The notes beneath the pieces were generated by a model. It had not been told where the DNA came from. It searched no databases and was given only the letters and a program-made list of their open reading frames with translations. DNA of 64,000 nucleotides from Methanobacterium sp. (GTDB lineage: Archaea > Methanobacteriota > Methanobacteria > Methanobacteriales > Methanobacteriaceae), in contig JAHRFX010000089.1 of assembly GCA_019084405.1 (NCBI GenBank), positions 91,457 to 155,456 of the forward strand. Direction: 5' to 3'. Each line of letters starts with the position of its first letter. Positions within the stretch are counted from its first letter, which is position 1. The position numbers and the translations under genes were made by a program. This document shows, piece by piece, positions 21,360 to 30,032 of the stretch.

Positions 21360-22454
21360 GTTATAAAATTGCAAATCGGCTATTTTTTCCAGTACCTGGT
21401 CACTTAAATATTCCGGGGTTATGTACTGGGGATAAACAGCTAATCTTTCTTTAAGGAGGTATCCTGATTCCATAGTTAATTTTTCTAATTCTTTTATTTC
21501 CGGCCACGGTGCTTCCGGGTTTACAAAATCAGGGGTAAGTGGAGAAACACCTCCCCAATCATCCACACCACACATCAAAAATATCTGTGCAGTTTCAAGA
21601 TTGAGATTAGGGGGTAGTTGAATACTTACATCTGGAAAAAGTAATTTGGCTACACAAACTGTTTTAATCATCTCTAAGATAGATGGTGCTCTTTGTTTTT
21701 CCATAGCAATTCCGGGTTTAGAATGGAAATTTTGAATAATTATTTCCTGGATATGTCCATATTTGTCCTGAATCCTGCGGAGTTCCAGGAGAGATTCTGC
21801 CCTTTCCTGCGGAGTTTCACCTATACCTACTATAATGCCGGTAGTAAAAGGTATTTTAAGCTTACCTGCGTTTTCTATGGTCTGTAATCTTAACCAGGGA
21901 TTTTTACCTGGACTTTTTTCATGGGCGATGGTGGACATAAGGCGTTGGCTGCTACTTTCTAACATCAAACCCATGGAGGCATTGACTTCTTTAAGCATTT
22001 TCAAATCAGCATAAGATATGGTCCCGGGATTTGAATGGGGTAATAACCTGGTTTTATTTAAAGTCTCCTGACAGATATGATGGAGATATTCCACCATATT
22101 AACAAAACCTAATTTATTAAGAACGTCTTTAACTGGTTTAATTTCTTCGGGACGCTCTCCAAACGTAAATAAAGCTTCTTTGCAACCATATTTTTCTGCT
22201 TTTTTCAAACTAAGTAATACTTTAGTGGGGTACATCAAAATATCTTTACTCACTGTATCTGGAGTTTTTTTAAATGTACAGTAACCACAATCATTCCGGC
22301 AGAGTTCGGTAAGGGGTAAAAATGCGTTTTTAGAAAAAGTAATATATGGATGTTCTCTTTTAGAAGCAGCATCCTTCATTAAGTTTAGCACTTCTTCCCC
22401 TTTAGAACTTAATAACTTTATTATCTCTTGCCTGGAAAAAGAATTCAGGGACAT
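21351..22454 (-). CDS. cofG: FO synthase subunit 1, radical SAM enzyme CofG
   Basis: CofG, with CofH, makes the deazaflavin FO, the chromophore of coenzyme F420. The radical SAM cluster motif C-R-N-D-C-G-Y-C is visible, followed by a TIM-barrel with F-T-F-G-E-R-P-E-E and C-G-V-D-D-W-G-G-V-S-P-L near the C-terminus, which are CofG signatures. Length (367) is normal. CofH is not in this window. It lies 20 bp downstream of the 146-residue hypothetical gene on the same strand. Confidence 0.93.
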   Translation of the reverse strand: MSLNSFSRQEIIKLLSSKGEEVLNLMKDAASKREHPYITFSKNAFLPLTELCRNDCGYCTFKKTPDTVSKDILMYPTKVLLSLKKAEKYGCKEALFTFGERPEEIKPVKDVLNKLGFVNMVEYLHHICQETLNKTRLLPHSNPGTISYADLKMLKEVNASMGLMLESSSQRLMSTIAHEKSPGKNPWLRLQTIENAGKLKIPFTTGIIVGIGETPQERAESLLELRRIQDKYGHIQEIIIQNFHSKPGIAMEKQRAPSILEMIKTVCVAKLLFPDVSIQLPPNLNLETAQIFLMCGVDDWGGVSPLTPDFVNPEAPWPEIKELEKLTMESGYLLKERLAVYPQYITPEYLSDQVLEKIADLQFYNLK

Positions 22455-22474
22455 GATTTTCCCCTATTTAATTT

Positions 22475-22915
22475 TTAACTTTCAGCATTGGAAAATACAA
22501 TTTCAACAAAACAGGGACCAATACCGCTTTTATCTTTCCATAAAACAATGAAAAATCCTATATTTTCTAAAAATCCCAGTTTGTATTCCACCAGGAAATT
22601 CATGGACTCTAAAGATTCTTTCATTTTGTGGATTCCTCCAGCATCAGTATCTCCCTGGATTTCCACACTATCCCTTATTTGCTCGTCCATCAAGGTTATA
22701 AGTGAAGCGGCATCATCAGAGAACATGTCTATTTCTTTAGCTCCCAGTACCTTAAATAAGCTTTCCAGTTCTAAATTCATGTTGTTGGCGTCAATTCTTT
22801 TTTTGGATCTGCCTCTAACTATCAATATTTGCTCAGCATCTAAAGCCGGTCGGGAGCCATCAAATGCTTCCATATATTCCATTACATTCCCGGCAACTTT
22901 ATGAAGATTTATCAA
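22475..22915 (-). CDS. Conserved archaeal protein of unknown function (DUF2120-like?)
   Basis: This is a 146-residue soluble acidic protein without signal peptide or membrane segment. It resembles from memory a small methanogen-restricted family (possibly DUF2120), but I see no motif that fixes this. It is immediately upstream of cofG (20-bp gap), and an AGGA-type ribosome site precedes the ATG. It may be co-expressed with cofG; a role in F420 synthesis is only a neighbourhood guess. Confidence 0.5.
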   Translation of the reverse strand: MINLHKVAGNVMEYMEAFDGSRPALDAEQILIVRGRSKKRIDANNMNLELESLFKVLGAKEIDMFSDDAASLITLMDEQIRDSVEIQGDTDAGGIHKMKESLESMNFLVEYKLGFLENIGFFIVLWKDKSGIGPCFVEIVFSNAES

Positions 22916-23001
22916 AATACATCCTCCTGAAAGGTATTATGGTAAATTTGTCACTAATTTTATTCATTAAATGAAAATACTTACAAAATTAAAGGATTTA
23001 T

Positions 23002-23952
23002 TTAAATATTATCCATCCCTTCAATTTCATATTTCAATTCGCCCATGGTGGCTACTTTCTCTGCAAAAGCATCATGTCTATGAATGCTTTCTTCATTGAC
23101 CTGGCGCACGGTTACCATGGTATCATCTGGCAAAAATGAAAATTCTTTTACTATTTTATGCACCATGTTCCGCACACAATCCTCTACAAACATGGGGTTC
23201 TGGTGAGCTTTTACCACTATGGCGTTTTCGTCAGGTCTTTTGAGAAGTTCTGAAACACTGGCACTCATGGACTCTTCAATGATACGGATTAGCTCTTCTC
23301 CGCGGATGGTATGATCTTGAGGCACCTCAATCATGATCATTCCCCGTCCTCTCTGATTATGAGAGGCAAAAGAAACTGAATTTAAAACTTTTTCCAGGGT
23401 ATCATCATCTAAAAATTCTGCCAGCTTTTGTTTTGAAGTTTCTTTTACTGATTCCTGGGCACAGGGACATACAGTCATACCCACAACTTCGGCCCCAATC
23501 ATTTTTCGGATTAAAACATTATCCCCATCCCGGTATCCAATGGCATCTGCCATGATTTTGGTCATTTCCTGGGATTTATTATCGGTAACTGGGGACTTTT
23601 TCATGAACATGAAGTCACTTTTCATGCTCACCTCTGCCCTTTTAGCATACTTATGTTTTTTAAGTAGGCTATTAACAATTTCTGCACATAATGACTCTAC
23701 TTCTAAAGCAGTATCTTCCAGCATCTCTTCCAAAACCTCACTTATAGCTTCTGGATTTCTGGACATGTGGATGCCTCTTTGAGTACTGGGCAGATCAACA
23801 AAAGCATCAAAAGTAGGTAAAAGTATTATAGGTCTTTTTCCGTCTCTTTCTATTTTCAATAGTTTTTTTACCCCACTTACTCCCACCCTGGTAAGGTGGA
23901 CTGGAATAATGGGAATATTATCTTGTGTGTCAGGGAAGCAAACTAAACCCAA
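23002..23952 (-). CDS. mptA: GTP cyclohydrolase MptA (FolE2 superfamily)
   Basis: MptA performs the first step of methanopterin synthesis, converting GTP to 7,8-dihydroneopterin 2',3'-cyclic phosphate with an Fe(II) centre. The 316-residue sequence has the family segments V-H-L-T-R-V-G-V-S, H-M-S-R-N-P-E-A and the metal-site region V-C-P-C-A-Q-E-S. The start is a TTG with GGGGTG 5 bp upstream. An ATG start would lose the conserved N-terminal strand. It stands alone, with gaps on both sides. Confidence 0.92.
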   Translation of the reverse strand: MGLVCFPDTQDNIPIIPVHLTRVGVSGVKKLLKIERDGKRPIILLPTFDAFVDLPSTQRGIHMSRNPEAISEVLEEMLEDTALEVESLCAEIVNSLLKKHKYAKRAEVSMKSDFMFMKKSPVTDNKSQEMTKIMADAIGYRDGDNVLIRKMIGAEVVGMTVCPCAQESVKETSKQKLAEFLDDDTLEKVLNSVSFASHNQRGRGMIMIEVPQDHTIRGEELIRIIEESMSASVSELLKRPDENAIVVKAHQNPMFVEDCVRNMVHKIVKEFSFLPDDTMVTVRQVNEESIHRHDAFAEKVATMGELKYEIEGMDNI

Positions 23953-24227
23953 TTTTTCACCCCGAATATCCTGATAAACATTTTAATTCGACCATTAATC
24001 ATCACTTAAATTAAAAATGACCAGAATTAATTCCAACCATTAATAATCCAAGTAAAAATTATCTCTAAAAAATATTTTTTCTTTATTCAAATCTAGATTA
24101 ATCATTATTAGATATAAACTTTGATTATTTACGAAGGAATAAATTTTTTTCCATGGATGAAAAATGGAATATAAAAACAGTAAATTTCATCATAAAAGAT
24201 TTATTTTAGCCGGCCTCAATATAAGTC

Positions 24228-24914
24228 CTAATTTTCTAATTTTATAAGAATATCAACCATTTTTGAATCATTAAGGTCTTTTAAATTACTTTTTAATACT
24301 ACATGGGCCCCATATAATTCTGATGCCTTTTTACCTAAAATTTCTCCATTTAGATCTGATTCTGCAAGTACTAACATATTTTTTAATTTTAATTTTTCCA
24401 TTTTTCGGGAAATATCATTTTTCACATGCCTTATTTTTTTATTTATGGACTTAAGGGCAGTATCAGGTATTTTAGGATTTAATTGCAACATGTCTTCTGC
24501 ATCTAGTGGAACTCCAGCTACCACGATTTGTTGAACATTCACTCCCATCTTTATCAGCATCTTCTTATAACTACTTTTGGTGGTCAGGATTATCCATTTT
24601 TTTGAAAGTTCCTTTAACTGATTTTGTGAGCTTACTTTTTCCATTACCCCAAAATCAGCCAGCATAATATGAATATTTTCCCTGGCGTCCAAAAGCTTAT
24701 TTGTAAAATCACGGGCTTCTTGAGCTGATAAACCATGAGATGGTAAACTGGAGTAAATAAAATCTTCAGCTGCAATAAGATCTTTTAAGGCTTTTTCATA
24801 GGCCTTAACATCTATAAATCCATTTTTAGCTTCTTTTAAAATTTCAGTTCCCTGGGAAGTTTTACCTGCTAATTTAATTAGATTTTCTGCTTGATTCATC
24901 CTTATATTATCCAT
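24228..24914 (-). CDS. Toprim-like protein of unknown function (DUF2100-like?)
   Basis: The 228-residue protein has a helical N-terminal half. Its C-terminal half (I-I-L-T-T-K-S-S-Y-K, later M-L-V-L-A-E-S-D-L-N-G) looks like a Rossmannoid or Toprim-like fold. Only tentative family memory (DUF2100) supports a name. The start is unusually tightly coupled: the stop codon of the upstream HDAC-like gene lies inside the GTGAT ribosome site of this gene. The two are therefore surely one transcript. Confidence 0.55.
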   Translation of the reverse strand: MDNIRMNQAENLIKLAGKTSQGTEILKEAKNGFIDVKAYEKALKDLIAAEDFIYSSLPSHGLSAQEARDFTNKLLDARENIHIMLADFGVMEKVSSQNQLKELSKKWIILTTKSSYKKMLIKMGVNVQQIVVAGVPLDAEDMLQLNPKIPDTALKSINKKIRHVKNDISRKMEKLKLKNMLVLAESDLNGEILGKKASELYGAHVVLKSNLKDLNDSKMVDILIKLEN

Positions 24915-24920
24915 GTGATA

Positions 24921-25970
24921 TCACAGTCCCCAAAATGGTGAAAAATTATCTTTAATTTCTTTAAAAGTTTTCAGAGTGTTTATTGAAACTTTATCTTTAT
25001 TTAAATATTGGGTCTCTATTTCCTTTTGAGTTTTATATTCGGCTGAAGGAAGTAATTTATGGTCCAGCAGTGAATTTATAAAAACGGAGTTGGATTGGGC
25101 CAGGGCCCTTAGATTGTAGCCTCCTTCTAAAATTACTGCCATGGATTCCTGCAGCCCCATTAAATACACACCTACCCAGGAATAAAAATCTTCATCAATA
25201 TTTATCTGAGATAGAGGATCATCACGATGGGCATCAAAGCCAGCTTCTACCAGCAAAAGATCAGCTTTAAATTCACTAATTACACCGGGCAGTATTTTAT
25301 CTAAAATCCATATGTAATCTGCATTATTTGATCCGGGATGCATGGGAATATTCAAATTGAAACCAGTTCCAGGGCCTGAACCTATTTCTTCCAGGAATCC
25401 TTTTCCAGGGAATATGGTATGGGGGTCCTGGTGGATGGATACGTACATTACCTCCGGGTCATCATAGAAAATATCTGCATCTCCATTGCCATAGTGCACA
25501 TCAAAGTCGAAGATTAAAAAGCGCTTTTTATCATATTTGTCACGAATTTTTTCCACAGCAACAGCAGCATTATTAAATAAACAAAAACCCATGGCGTTTT
25601 CTCGTATAGCATGATGCCCAGGGGGTCTTGAAACAGAATAAGCCCATTTTTCTCCTAGAATAACTTTTTCTGCAGCCATTATCGCTCCTCCTCCTGCTAA
25701 AAGTGCCACCTGGTAACTTTGAGGAGACGCATAGGTATCATAATCCAGATAACCTCCTCCCTTCTCACAAAATTCTTGAATATGGTTCACGTGCCCGGGA
25801 GAATGAACCCGTAGCAGATCTTTTTTTGATGATTTTTCTGGATTTGATACATTTAAATGATTTAAAAAATTTTTATCATACAAATTTTGCATTATGGATT
25901 TCGTTCTATCTTTATTTTCAATATGATAGGGGTCCTGATGCAGTTCATAATCTGGAGAATGGATTATCAT
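24921..25970 (-). CDS. Histone deacetylase-superfamily protein (arginase fold)
   Basis: The 349-residue protein shows the HDAC hallmarks R-P-P-G-H-H-A and F-D-F-D-V-H-Y-G-N-G-D (zinc ligands Asp and His), plus E-A-G-F-D-A-H-R-D-D-P-L and E-G-G-Y-N. The usual H-H-G-N-G is H-Y-G-N-G here. Archaeal members act on acetylated lysine, acetylpolyamines or other small amides, and the substrate is unknown. Downstream on the same transcript is the Toprim-like gene. Confidence 0.88.
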   Translation of the reverse strand: MIIHSPDYELHQDPYHIENKDRTKSIMQNLYDKNFLNHLNVSNPEKSSKKDLLRVHSPGHVNHIQEFCEKGGGYLDYDTYASPQSYQVALLAGGGAIMAAEKVILGEKWAYSVSRPPGHHAIRENAMGFCLFNNAAVAVEKIRDKYDKKRFLIFDFDVHYGNGDADIFYDDPEVMYVSIHQDPHTIFPGKGFLEEIGSGPGTGFNLNIPMHPGSNNADYIWILDKILPGVISEFKADLLLVEAGFDAHRDDPLSQINIDEDFYSWVGVYLMGLQESMAVILEGGYNLRALAQSNSVFINSLLDHKLLPSAEYKTQKEIETQYLNKDKVSINTLKTFKEIKDNFSPFWGL

Positions 25971-26078
25971 CTTAAACTCATCCTGGATTTCATTTAGTAT
26001 TATAGATATACAGATAATTATTTATTGTTTTTTGATAATATAATTAACTGGTAGAAGATGTAAGTGGAGGCAATTTAT

Positions 26079-26486
26079 ATGAAAATAGAAGATCCTATAA
26101 AAACAACAGTGGAAGAACTGAGAAAACTCCTGGAAATAAATAATTTTGTCGGAGAACCAATCGAAACGGAGGATAAAATGTTAATCCCTGTAATGAAGAT
26201 GGGGATGGGATTTGGAGCTGGAATGGGTAAAGGTGAAGCACCATCTGGTGAAGGTGGAGGTATGGGTAGTGGTGCCGGTGCTGCAGCTGGTGTGGAGCCG
26301 GTGGCCATGGTAGTTATCTTAAAAGGAATTCCTGGACCTGAAGGTGTCAGGGTACTTAATCTTAGTTCAGGGGGCCCTTTGAGTAAGGCTATTGGTGAAA
26401 TTGGCACAGTAATCACTGATGTAATAAAAGAAACCCGTACTAAAACTAAAAAAGAAAAAGCTAAAGAGGCAGAAGTCGCGGAATAA
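26079..26486 (+). CDS. GerW/YtfJ family protein
   Basis: The 135-residue protein starts at 26079, 8 bp after GGAGG; an earlier GTG would contain that ribosome site. It has an N-terminal helical segment, then a central Gly/Met-rich stretch (G-M-G-F-G-A-G-M-G-K-G, with a second glycine run). A strand-rich domain with V-A-M-V-V-I follows, and the tail is Lys/Glu-rich. This is the GerW (YtfJ) arrangement, known from Bacillus spores but also present in archaea. It is followed by a DUF2953 gene, the same partner as in Bacillus. Confidence 0.8.
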   Translation: MKIEDPIKTTVEELRKLLEINNFVGEPIETEDKMLIPVMKMGMGFGAGMGKGEAPSGEGGGMGSGAGAAAGVEPVAMVVILKGIPGPEGVRVLNLSSGGPLSKAIGEIGTVITDVIKETRTKTKKEKAKEAEVAE

Positions 26487-26583
26487 ATTCTTTTTGAAAC
26501 TTTATTAAGACCGGGAGTTCGGATTATCTAATATATTTTAAGATTAAAGTATAATCATGAAACTCTTCTACAGGTGGATATAA

Positions 26584-27183
26584 TTGTTATTAATCCCCAC
26601 CATTTTACTTATTTTGGGATTTATCCTGTTAATGGTACTGCTAATCCCCTTCCATATTTCTTTAAATTTGAATAAAACCGGGGGACTTATGGAAGGAACA
26701 TTTAAGATAAAATGGCTTAAAATCACCATTATAAACAAAAAATTTCCTGAAAAAGCAAAAGATGAGACTAAAGACGAAAAAGATAAAGAAAAAGGAAAAG
26801 AAAAAGAATCGGAATTTTCCCTGGAAGATATCACAAATACTCTGCACTTACTAATACAATCAAGACAATATTTTTTAAAGTTTTTTAAGGTGATATGGGA
26901 TTCATTTTCCATAGAAAAATTCAAGGTACATATCATCCTGGGCTGGTCCAGCCCGGCAGATACTGCTATTAGCATGGGTTATATATGGTCTGCAGTAGCT
27001 ATATTTACAATATTCCCCTCCCTGGATTTCTCAGCCCGTCCTGATTTTTCAAAAGAAAGAATAGATGGTAATGCTTTTTTGAAATTTAAAATCCAGTTAA
27101 TAAAACCTTTCCTGGGACTCTTATGGCTTTTAACAAAAAAGCCAGTTAGATCGCTTCTATGGAATCTTAAGAAGTTGAAATAA
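26584..27183 (+). CDS. DUF2953 membrane-anchored protein
   Basis: The 199-residue protein starts at a TTG with AGGTGG upstream. An N-terminal membrane helix (residues about 3-25) is followed by a beta-rich part, a highly charged Lys/Glu linker (about 55-80), and the DUF2953 core. The core includes G-W-S-S-P-A-D-T-A-I-S-M-G-Y-I-W and a P-D-F-S-K-E-R-I-D-G-N-A segment. Its stop codon overlaps the ATG of the next gene by one base. It lies about 100 bp after the GerW-like gene. Confidence 0.8.
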   Translation: MLLIPTILLILGFILLMVLLIPFHISLNLNKTGGLMEGTFKIKWLKITIINKKFPEKAKDETKDEKDKEKGKEKESEFSLEDITNTLHLLIQSRQYFLKFFKVIWDSFSIEKFKVHIILGWSSPADTAISMGYIWSAVAIFTIFPSLDFSARPDFSKERIDGNAFLKFKIQLIKPFLGLLWLLTKKPVRSLLWNLKKLK

Positions 27184-27467
27184 TGATAAAAAACGATTTA
27201 AATGGTTTTAGTTTCCATGAAGAGGAACTAATTCTGGAAAAAATTCAGATAAATTACCGTGAAATTCATCCTCTGGTTCGGTTATCTATATTTTATACTG
27301 AATCGGGTTTAACCACGGTTTCCATGAATCCCCTGGCCTGGCTGGTGCTGGAAGAAAATTCAGAGAATAATGAAGCATCACCTGAAAAATATATCATACT
27401 GTTTGATGATGAATTTAAAAAAGAACCTGAAAATCTTTTTAATTACTTTGAAAAGCACCTGAAATAA
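27183..27467 (+). CDS. Small protein of unknown function coupled to DUF2953
   Basis: This 94-residue acidic soluble protein has no recognisable motif. Its ATG overlaps the stop of the DUF2953 gene (TAATG), so translation is coupled and a joint function is likely. It ends 3 bp before the convergent MBL gene. I cannot assign a family. Confidence 0.6.
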   Translation: MIKNDLNGFSFHEEELILEKIQINYREIHPLVRLSIFYTESGLTTVSMNPLAWLVLEENSENNEASPEKYIILFDDEFKKEPENLFNYFEKHLK

Positions 27468-27469
27468 TC

Positions 27470-28378
27470 TCATATGTTACTATTTTTTATGGATAATTTT
27501 TTACGTTGGGATTCTAATAAAAGAGGTTTTTTATTTATTAATTGGGATGCAGGTATCAATTTGCCACTTATATTTCTATTCAAGGTCTTAATAATTTTTA
27601 ACCCATCATCATTTCTTAAAAGGTGATGGTCAACTATAATTTGAGGGATTTGGTTTCCTATTTCTTTTAAATTTTGCAATGATTTAATAAAATCCTCCTC
27701 AGATAAAATATATCCCTTTAAGTAATGGGGAGGTCCACTTAAAATCAGAATATCTGGTGATTCTTTTAAAATATATTCAAGGCCATTTTTTGAAATGGGG
27801 CCCTGCACATCAGATGCATGCATCATCTTCTGGCCATTGTAATCTATGCTGAGGGCTACTACAGTTCCCAGAGGACTTCCTTTTTTTCCATGAGGCAGGG
27901 CAGGCGAAAAAGTGAGCTCAGTCTCTCCGCATTTAAAAGATTTTGAATTAGCTTCTCCTTCACTATATATTATTTCACAGCCAGGAAGAATTTTCAAATT
28001 TGCTATTAATTTTTTGGCTCTTTTTTTCTGATTCTGGTTGATATTCTGGTGGGGATTTTTTAAAAAAACTTTTTTCCCGGAGTAAAGAATCTTAGCATCT
28101 TCTATTTTTGATTCCAGGTAAATATTATCTTCAAAAGGGGTGAAATGATCGTGGTGATAATGACTGATAGTTATTATGTTTGATTCTTTTGCCCGGGTAT
28201 TAATTGAGGATCTTATTCTCTTAAGGGTAATTAATTCTTCATAGGAAGGTGGTAATTTGAATCTCAGAGGTGCTAATGCGGTGCCGGGATCAATTAATAT
28301 TTTTTGATCAGTTTCTACATAGGTGCACATAGAACGTACGCCCATGCTTTCAAATCCAAGTGGAAGGATTTTCATCAT
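27470..28378 (-). CDS. MBL-fold metallohydrolase
   Basis: The 302-residue protein has the metallo-beta-lactamase motif I-S-H-Y-H-H-D-H-F near residue 75, a later H-A-S-D-V-Q-G-P-I segment and V-D-H-H-L-L towards the C-terminus. This is similar to the UlaG-like or archaeal UPF0282-type branch. I prefer the ATG pair at 28378/28375, since a longer frame begins at TTG without ribosome site. It lies downstream of the Lrp-type regulator on the same strand. Substrate unknown. Confidence 0.72.
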   Translation of the reverse strand: MMKILPLGFESMGVRSMCTYVETDQKILIDPGTALAPLRFKLPPSYEELITLKRIRSSINTRAKESNIITISHYHHDHFTPFEDNIYLESKIEDAKILYSGKKVFLKNPHQNINQNQKKRAKKLIANLKILPGCEIIYSEGEANSKSFKCGETELTFSPALPHGKKGSPLGTVVALSIDYNGQKMMHASDVQGPISKNGLEYILKESPDILILSGPPHYLKGYILSEEDFIKSLQNLKEIGNQIPQIIVDHHLLRNDDGLKIIKTLNRNISGKLIPASQLINKKPLLLESQRKKLSIKNSNI

Positions 28379-28423
28379 TTCCTTAAGTTTACTTATATAA
28401 ATAAAATACAATGAAAAATTATA

Positions 28424-28903
28424 CTAAAGCATTTTAGGAGACCCTAAATCTTCTTTTACCACATTTAACACAGTTTGAGTGTAAGTTCTTTGCACATCTG
28501 GCTCTTTTAACAGTCCTTTGACAAATTCATCCAGACCATTGGTGTCCTTAAATTTGGCTATCAGGAAGGCGTCATATTCTCCCGTAACATCATAAACTGC
28601 CAGTACATTTTTATGATAAGCGGTACGGGTTTCCCAATTCTTTAAAAGGCCCCCTTTTACCCTTACTCCTATGATGGCGGTTAACTTGTAACCCAAACGA
28701 GAATGATCGATTATTGGAGCAAATTTTTTTATTACCCTGGTTTTCATTAATTTTTCCACTCGGTTGTGAACGGTACCTACTGAAATATCTAATTCTCTGG
28801 ATATCTTCCTATAGGACATTCTACCATCTTCATTTAGCAAACTTATTATTTTTTCGTCAACGTGGTCTATTTTGATAAGTTCCAGGTCTTCTTTAATTTC
28901 CAT
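28424..28903 (-). CDS. Lrp/AsnC family transcriptional regulator
   Basis: The 159-residue protein has an N-terminal winged helix-turn-helix (residues about 12-60: E-K-I-I-S-L-L-N-E-D-G-R then Y-R-K-I-S-R-E-L-D-I). A C-terminal RAM/AsnC ligand domain follows with V-Y-D-V-T-G-E-Y-D-A-F-L-I-A. Such proteins bind amino acids and regulate metabolism. GGTGAC precedes the ATG. The next gene on the strand is the MBL protein, which may be a target. Confidence 0.9.
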   Translation of the reverse strand: MEIKEDLELIKIDHVDEKIISLLNEDGRMSYRKISRELDISVGTVHNRVEKLMKTRVIKKFAPIIDHSRLGYKLTAIIGVRVKGGLLKNWETRTAYHKNVLAVYDVTGEYDAFLIAKFKDTNGLDEFVKGLLKEPDVQRTYTQTVLNVVKEDLGSPKML

Positions 28904-29147
28904 ATGGTCACCAAGAATAAATTTATGAACATTGTTTAATTATATTATTGTTCTAGCTTTGTTTATTAATAAAGGTGCACCCTACCCTGTAAAATTATGA
29001 ACATATTTAGTTAGTATGAAATTTTATCTTATGGGAAAACTAATTTTAAACTTATTTTAATAAATAAAAACCCTCAGGGGTTATTCAATATTAATTATGA
29101 AATAAAATTGATATTAAAAATAAAAAAAATAAAAAAAAGATTTTTAA

Positions 29148-29813
29148 TTATTCAAAAGCGTATATTAATGCCAGTGCTCTACTGTTAATCAAAGATAGGT
29201 AAGGATAAACTACTAATGCTGCCACTATAGTGCCTAAAATTGGTATAAAGTTTAAGATACTGACAATGAATCCACCTACTGCACCTACCACTACTAAGAC
29301 AATGTACCATAATATGTAGTCCACCCATCCAATCTGAGAAATTATTTCCAGTATTTCACTGAAACGGAAGGCAGCTCCTAGATCACTATCATAATATGCC
29401 ATATTAGCCAATGCTATGTAGAGCATAAGGCCTAATATAAAAGCTACAATTGCAGCAATGAGAGCAGTAGCACCAAAAAGTGCGAAAAATGTGGTAGGGT
29501 CGCCTGTGGGAGTCATAGCAAAAATTGATCCACCTATACCTATAAACAATATTATCGCTGGAATCAAAAAGTAAACAAACCCTACTAAAAATACTTTTAG
29601 CCCATCAACGAGCATATCTCCCCATTCATCGAATTCAGGAAGTTCTTCAGAACCAGCTATAGAAGCTTTAAGTGCTCTAAAAACATATCCCATGACTAGA
29701 AAAATTGGAACAATTAAAATACTTAATATTGTTATAATTCCCAATATTATGACTTTTTTCCAGTCCGAAGAAGGGTATTGAATAGCATCTGAATAGATTT
29801 CTCCAATATCCAT
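29148..29813 (-). CDS. DUF4013 family membrane protein
   Basis: The 221-residue protein has about five to six membrane helices and a short cytoplasmic N-terminus (M-D-I-G-E-I-Y-S-D-A-I-Q-Y-P-S). That N-terminus and the central Y-D-S-D-L-G-A-A-F-R-F segment are typical of DUF4013, a family common in methanobacteria and of unknown function. A GAGGTGA ribosome site is 5 bp before the ATG. It is monocistronic. Confidence 0.75.
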   Translation of the reverse strand: MDIGEIYSDAIQYPSSDWKKVIILGIITILSILIVPIFLVMGYVFRALKASIAGSEELPEFDEWGDMLVDGLKVFLVGFVYFLIPAIILFIGIGGSIFAMTPTGDPTTFFALFGATALIAAIVAFILGLMLYIALANMAYYDSDLGAAFRFSEILEIISQIGWVDYILWYIVLVVVGAVGGFIVSILNFIPILGTIVAALVVYPYLSLINSRALALIYAFE

Positions 29814-30032
29814 TATTTCACCTCAATTTTTTTTATATTGGCTTTAAGCCACTGATTTTTATGTTCATTCTTATTAATAAATTCATGGAATAGTTATCCA
29901 GAATGATTGGTATTCTTAAACTATAAAAATCACATTTTTATTAATTAATTATTCTGGATTAATTTATGCTGCTCTGGATACAGCTGCGGAATTCAAATTA
30001 GTTAAATGATATAAATAATTCCATTTTCCCTT

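Noticed and set aside
26064..26078. Upstream GTG as start of the GerW-like gene
   Set aside because: The GTG is part of the GTGGAGG ribosome site that serves the ATG at 26079.
28904..29147. Imperfect GAACA/TGTTC palindrome as Lrp autoregulation site
   Set aside because: Only five bases per arm match across a long AT-rich loop, which is easily random in this composition.
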